This document shows positions 62,754 to 64,000 of a DNA stretch of 64,000 bases, piece by piece (positions within the stretch are counted from its first letter, which is position 1; every line of letters begins with the position of its first letter). Source of the stretch: Marinilactibacillus kalidii (GTDB lineage: Bacteria; Bacillota; Bacilli; Lactobacillales; Carnobacteriaceae_A); NCBI RefSeq assembly GCF_017599325.1, contig NZ_JAGFVM010000037.1, forward strand, positions 1 to 64,000. The letters are read 5' to 3'. The notes under the pieces were generated by a model. It saw only the letters and a program-made list of their open reading frames with translations. It ran no database searches and was not told where the DNA came from. The position numbers were made by a program, and so were the translations under genes.

Positions 62754-62780
62754 CTATCGGTAAAAAGAAAACAAATATTA
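62754..62780 (-). promoter_or_regulatory. Candidate sigma-D promoter of chemoreceptor copy 3
   Basis: Minus strand TAAT-N15-ACCGATAG: 3 of 4 and 6 of 8 positions of the sigma-D consensus with exact spacing, 27 bp before the ATG. Weaker than the site at 27746. Confidence 0.45.
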
Positions 62781-62819
62781 ATCAATGAGATCAATAGGGT
62801 TTGTAAAAAGTATGATTGA

Positions 62820-62833
62820 TGTAAGCGTTTTTT
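62820..62833. promoter_or_regulatory. Candidate cre site
   Basis: TGTAAGCGTTTTTT, with the same 11-base core as the site at 1121. It lies between the chemoreceptor and the OFA transporter gene and could link either to CcpA. No other gene is found in the 594-bp interval 62728-63321, which is AT-rich. Confidence 0.4.
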
Positions 62834-63264
62834 GTAGATGAAAATGTTAAATATGTATAAAAATAAAAGCTGAAAGAAAAATCTATAATATAATAATGGT
62901 TTTATATTGAAGAAAGATTGAACAATTTAATTGTGCATAAAAATATTTTATTTGATTATTCATCCATATTTTAAAATGAATGGTCGAGTAATCTCAAAAT
63001 ATAACAAGAATAATGAATGGAGATTAGCGAAAGAATAAAACAGAAGAAAATAGCAGTAAAAAAATTTGTGAACGAAAAAAGGCATTCGTTTAAGTGTTGA
63101 ATAGTTTGAATATCAAAGTTAATATATTAAAGTGATAGAGAAGAAAGATTGAACGTTTTATCTCTTTTAACGGCTCTTTCTTAATATAAAACCGATATAG
63201 AGCGTAAACACCTTTTGTTTTTATGAAGATTGAAAGGGAATTGACTAAACTTGTTTTTCAAATA

Positions 63265-63292
63265 TTGCTTTTGCTTATCCGTACAATATAAT
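63265..63292 (+). promoter_or_regulatory. Promoter of the OFA transporter gene
   Basis: TTGCTT (63265-63270) and TATAAT (63287-63292) with a 16-bp spacer, 30 bp before the TTG start. Confidence 0.7.
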
Positions 63293-63321
63293 GATAAATA
63301 GAACACGAAGGAGGACTAAAA

Positions 63322-64000
63322 TTGAAAAGCCTAAAAAACAGATGGTGGGTCGTACTCGGTGCCGTACTGGTTCAACTATGTATCGGTGGCGTTTATACGT
63401 GGAGTTTATTTAACCAACCGCTAGCAGAAGCATATGGTTGGGAAACAAACGAGACCTATTTAGCGTATTCTATGATTATTTTTATATTTGCATTCGCTAC
63501 GATTCTTTCAGGCCGTTTACAAGATAAGATAGGTCCTAGAAAAGTGGCGACTGTTGGAATCATCTTATATAGTGCAGGACTGATGCTGACATCAACGGCC
63601 TCTTCATTATGGCAATTATATCTATACTATAGCGTGATTTCGGGTATTGGGATCGGTTTTGTATATGTTTGTCCATTATCTACTTGTGTAAAATGGTTTC
63701 CAGACAAAAAAGGGTTTATTACCGGGATTGCAGTAGGATCATTTGGATTAGGAGGATTCTTATTTAATACCTTTATTCAATCATTTATTGCATCTGTTGG
63801 TGTATCGACCGCCTTTTTATATCAGGGAATCATATACTGCGTGATCGGCTTACTCGGTGCACAGTTATTGAGACAACCAGAAAAAGGAACCGATGAAATA
63901 TCTGATAAAATTATCAATGATAATGAGTTTACTGTTGGTCAAATGTTGAAAACAAAATCTTTCTATTTAATATGGGTTATCTACTTAACGGGTACCATCA
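63322..64000 (+). CDS. OFA-family MFS transporter, 5' part (runs off the window)
   Basis: 226 codons visible. The TTG start at 63322 follows AAGGAGG. It begins KSLKNRWWVVLGAVLVQL, then GGVYTWSLFNQPL, SGRLQDKIGPRKV (the MFS loop 2-3 motif) and the RQPEKG loop, the arrangement of oxalate/formate-antiporter-like (YhjX/OFA) carriers. About six helices lie within the visible part. The substrate is probably a small carboxylate such as formate, lactate or pyruvate. The 3' half is outside the window. Confidence 0.88.
   Translation, partial: MKSLKNRWWVVLGAVLVQLCIGGVYTWSLFNQPLAEAYGWETNETYLAYSMIIFIFAFATILSGRLQDKIGPRKVATVGIILYSAGLMLTSTASSLWQLYLYYSVISGIGIGFVYVCPLSTCVKWFPDKKGFITGIAVGSFGLGGFLFNTFIQSFIASVGVSTAFLYQGIIYCVIGLLGAQLLRQPEKGTDEISDKIINDNEFTVGQMLKTKSFYLIWVIYLTGTI

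Overview
The window is AT-rich Gram-positive DNA. Ribosome-binding sites are strong (AGGAGG type), TTG and GTG starts are common, and nearly every transcription unit ends in an intrinsic terminator. The gene set (heterodimeric ABC exporters with MarR regulators, water-forming NADH oxidase, LplABC-type sugar transporter, QueT, FMN riboswitch with ribDEBAH, many 4HB chemoreceptors) fits a motile member of the Lactobacillales. A Carnobacteriaceae relative such as Marinilactibacillus, Alkalibacterium or Carnobacterium is my guess; no rRNA or housekeeping marker here fixes the genus.

Layout. 1-1064 is a complete IS30-family element. 1310-7903 is a uronide-oligosaccharide operon: lipoprotein binding protein, GH88 unsaturated glucuronyl hydrolase, two LplB/LplC-type permeases, a DUF624 membrane protein and a DUF2264 protein. 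Two tandem paralogous acidic mini-proteins follow. 9290-13507 is a MarR-controlled heterodimeric ABC exporter, and 13730-16755 a YxlEFG-like ABC module headed by an XRE regulator. 16885-18826 carries a lipoprotein and, on the minus strand, queT-queF behind a candidate preQ1 riboswitch. A kinase-like protein and a membrane PAS-GGDEF protein lead to a second exporter pair with its own MarR gene (22375-26437).

26604-29506 holds a phosphoesterase and a Cache chemoreceptor with a perfect sigma-D -10 box. 30329-34141 is the riboflavin operon, with promoter, FMN riboswitch and two terminators in series, followed by a frameshifted HAD gene. 34826-41692 is rich in membrane and envelope genes: three tandem copies of an unrecognised small two-TM family (a fourth, frameshifted copy lies at 29571-29968), a CBS protein, and an OmpA-domain lipoprotein. 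41827-49280 contains a laccase-domain protein, a methyltransferase, two XRE modules, a three-gene bPH_2 (YdbS/YdbT) operon and a PadR/DUF4825 operon. 49785-56492 carries redox, transport and acetyltransferase genes (nox, FMN reductase/TetR, CorA, aldo-keto reductase, PspC, GNAT, AEC). 56645-62727 is an array of three 4HB chemoreceptors, and an OFA-type MFS gene runs off the right edge.

The most unusual content is the four-member two-TM paralog family, the twin acidic mini-proteins, the serial-terminator leaders of queT and ribD, the sigma-D-like promoters before chemoreceptors, and two frameshifts that each fall in a poly-A run. Start sites were moved from the longest open frame wherever a Shine-Dalgarno sequence decided the matter.
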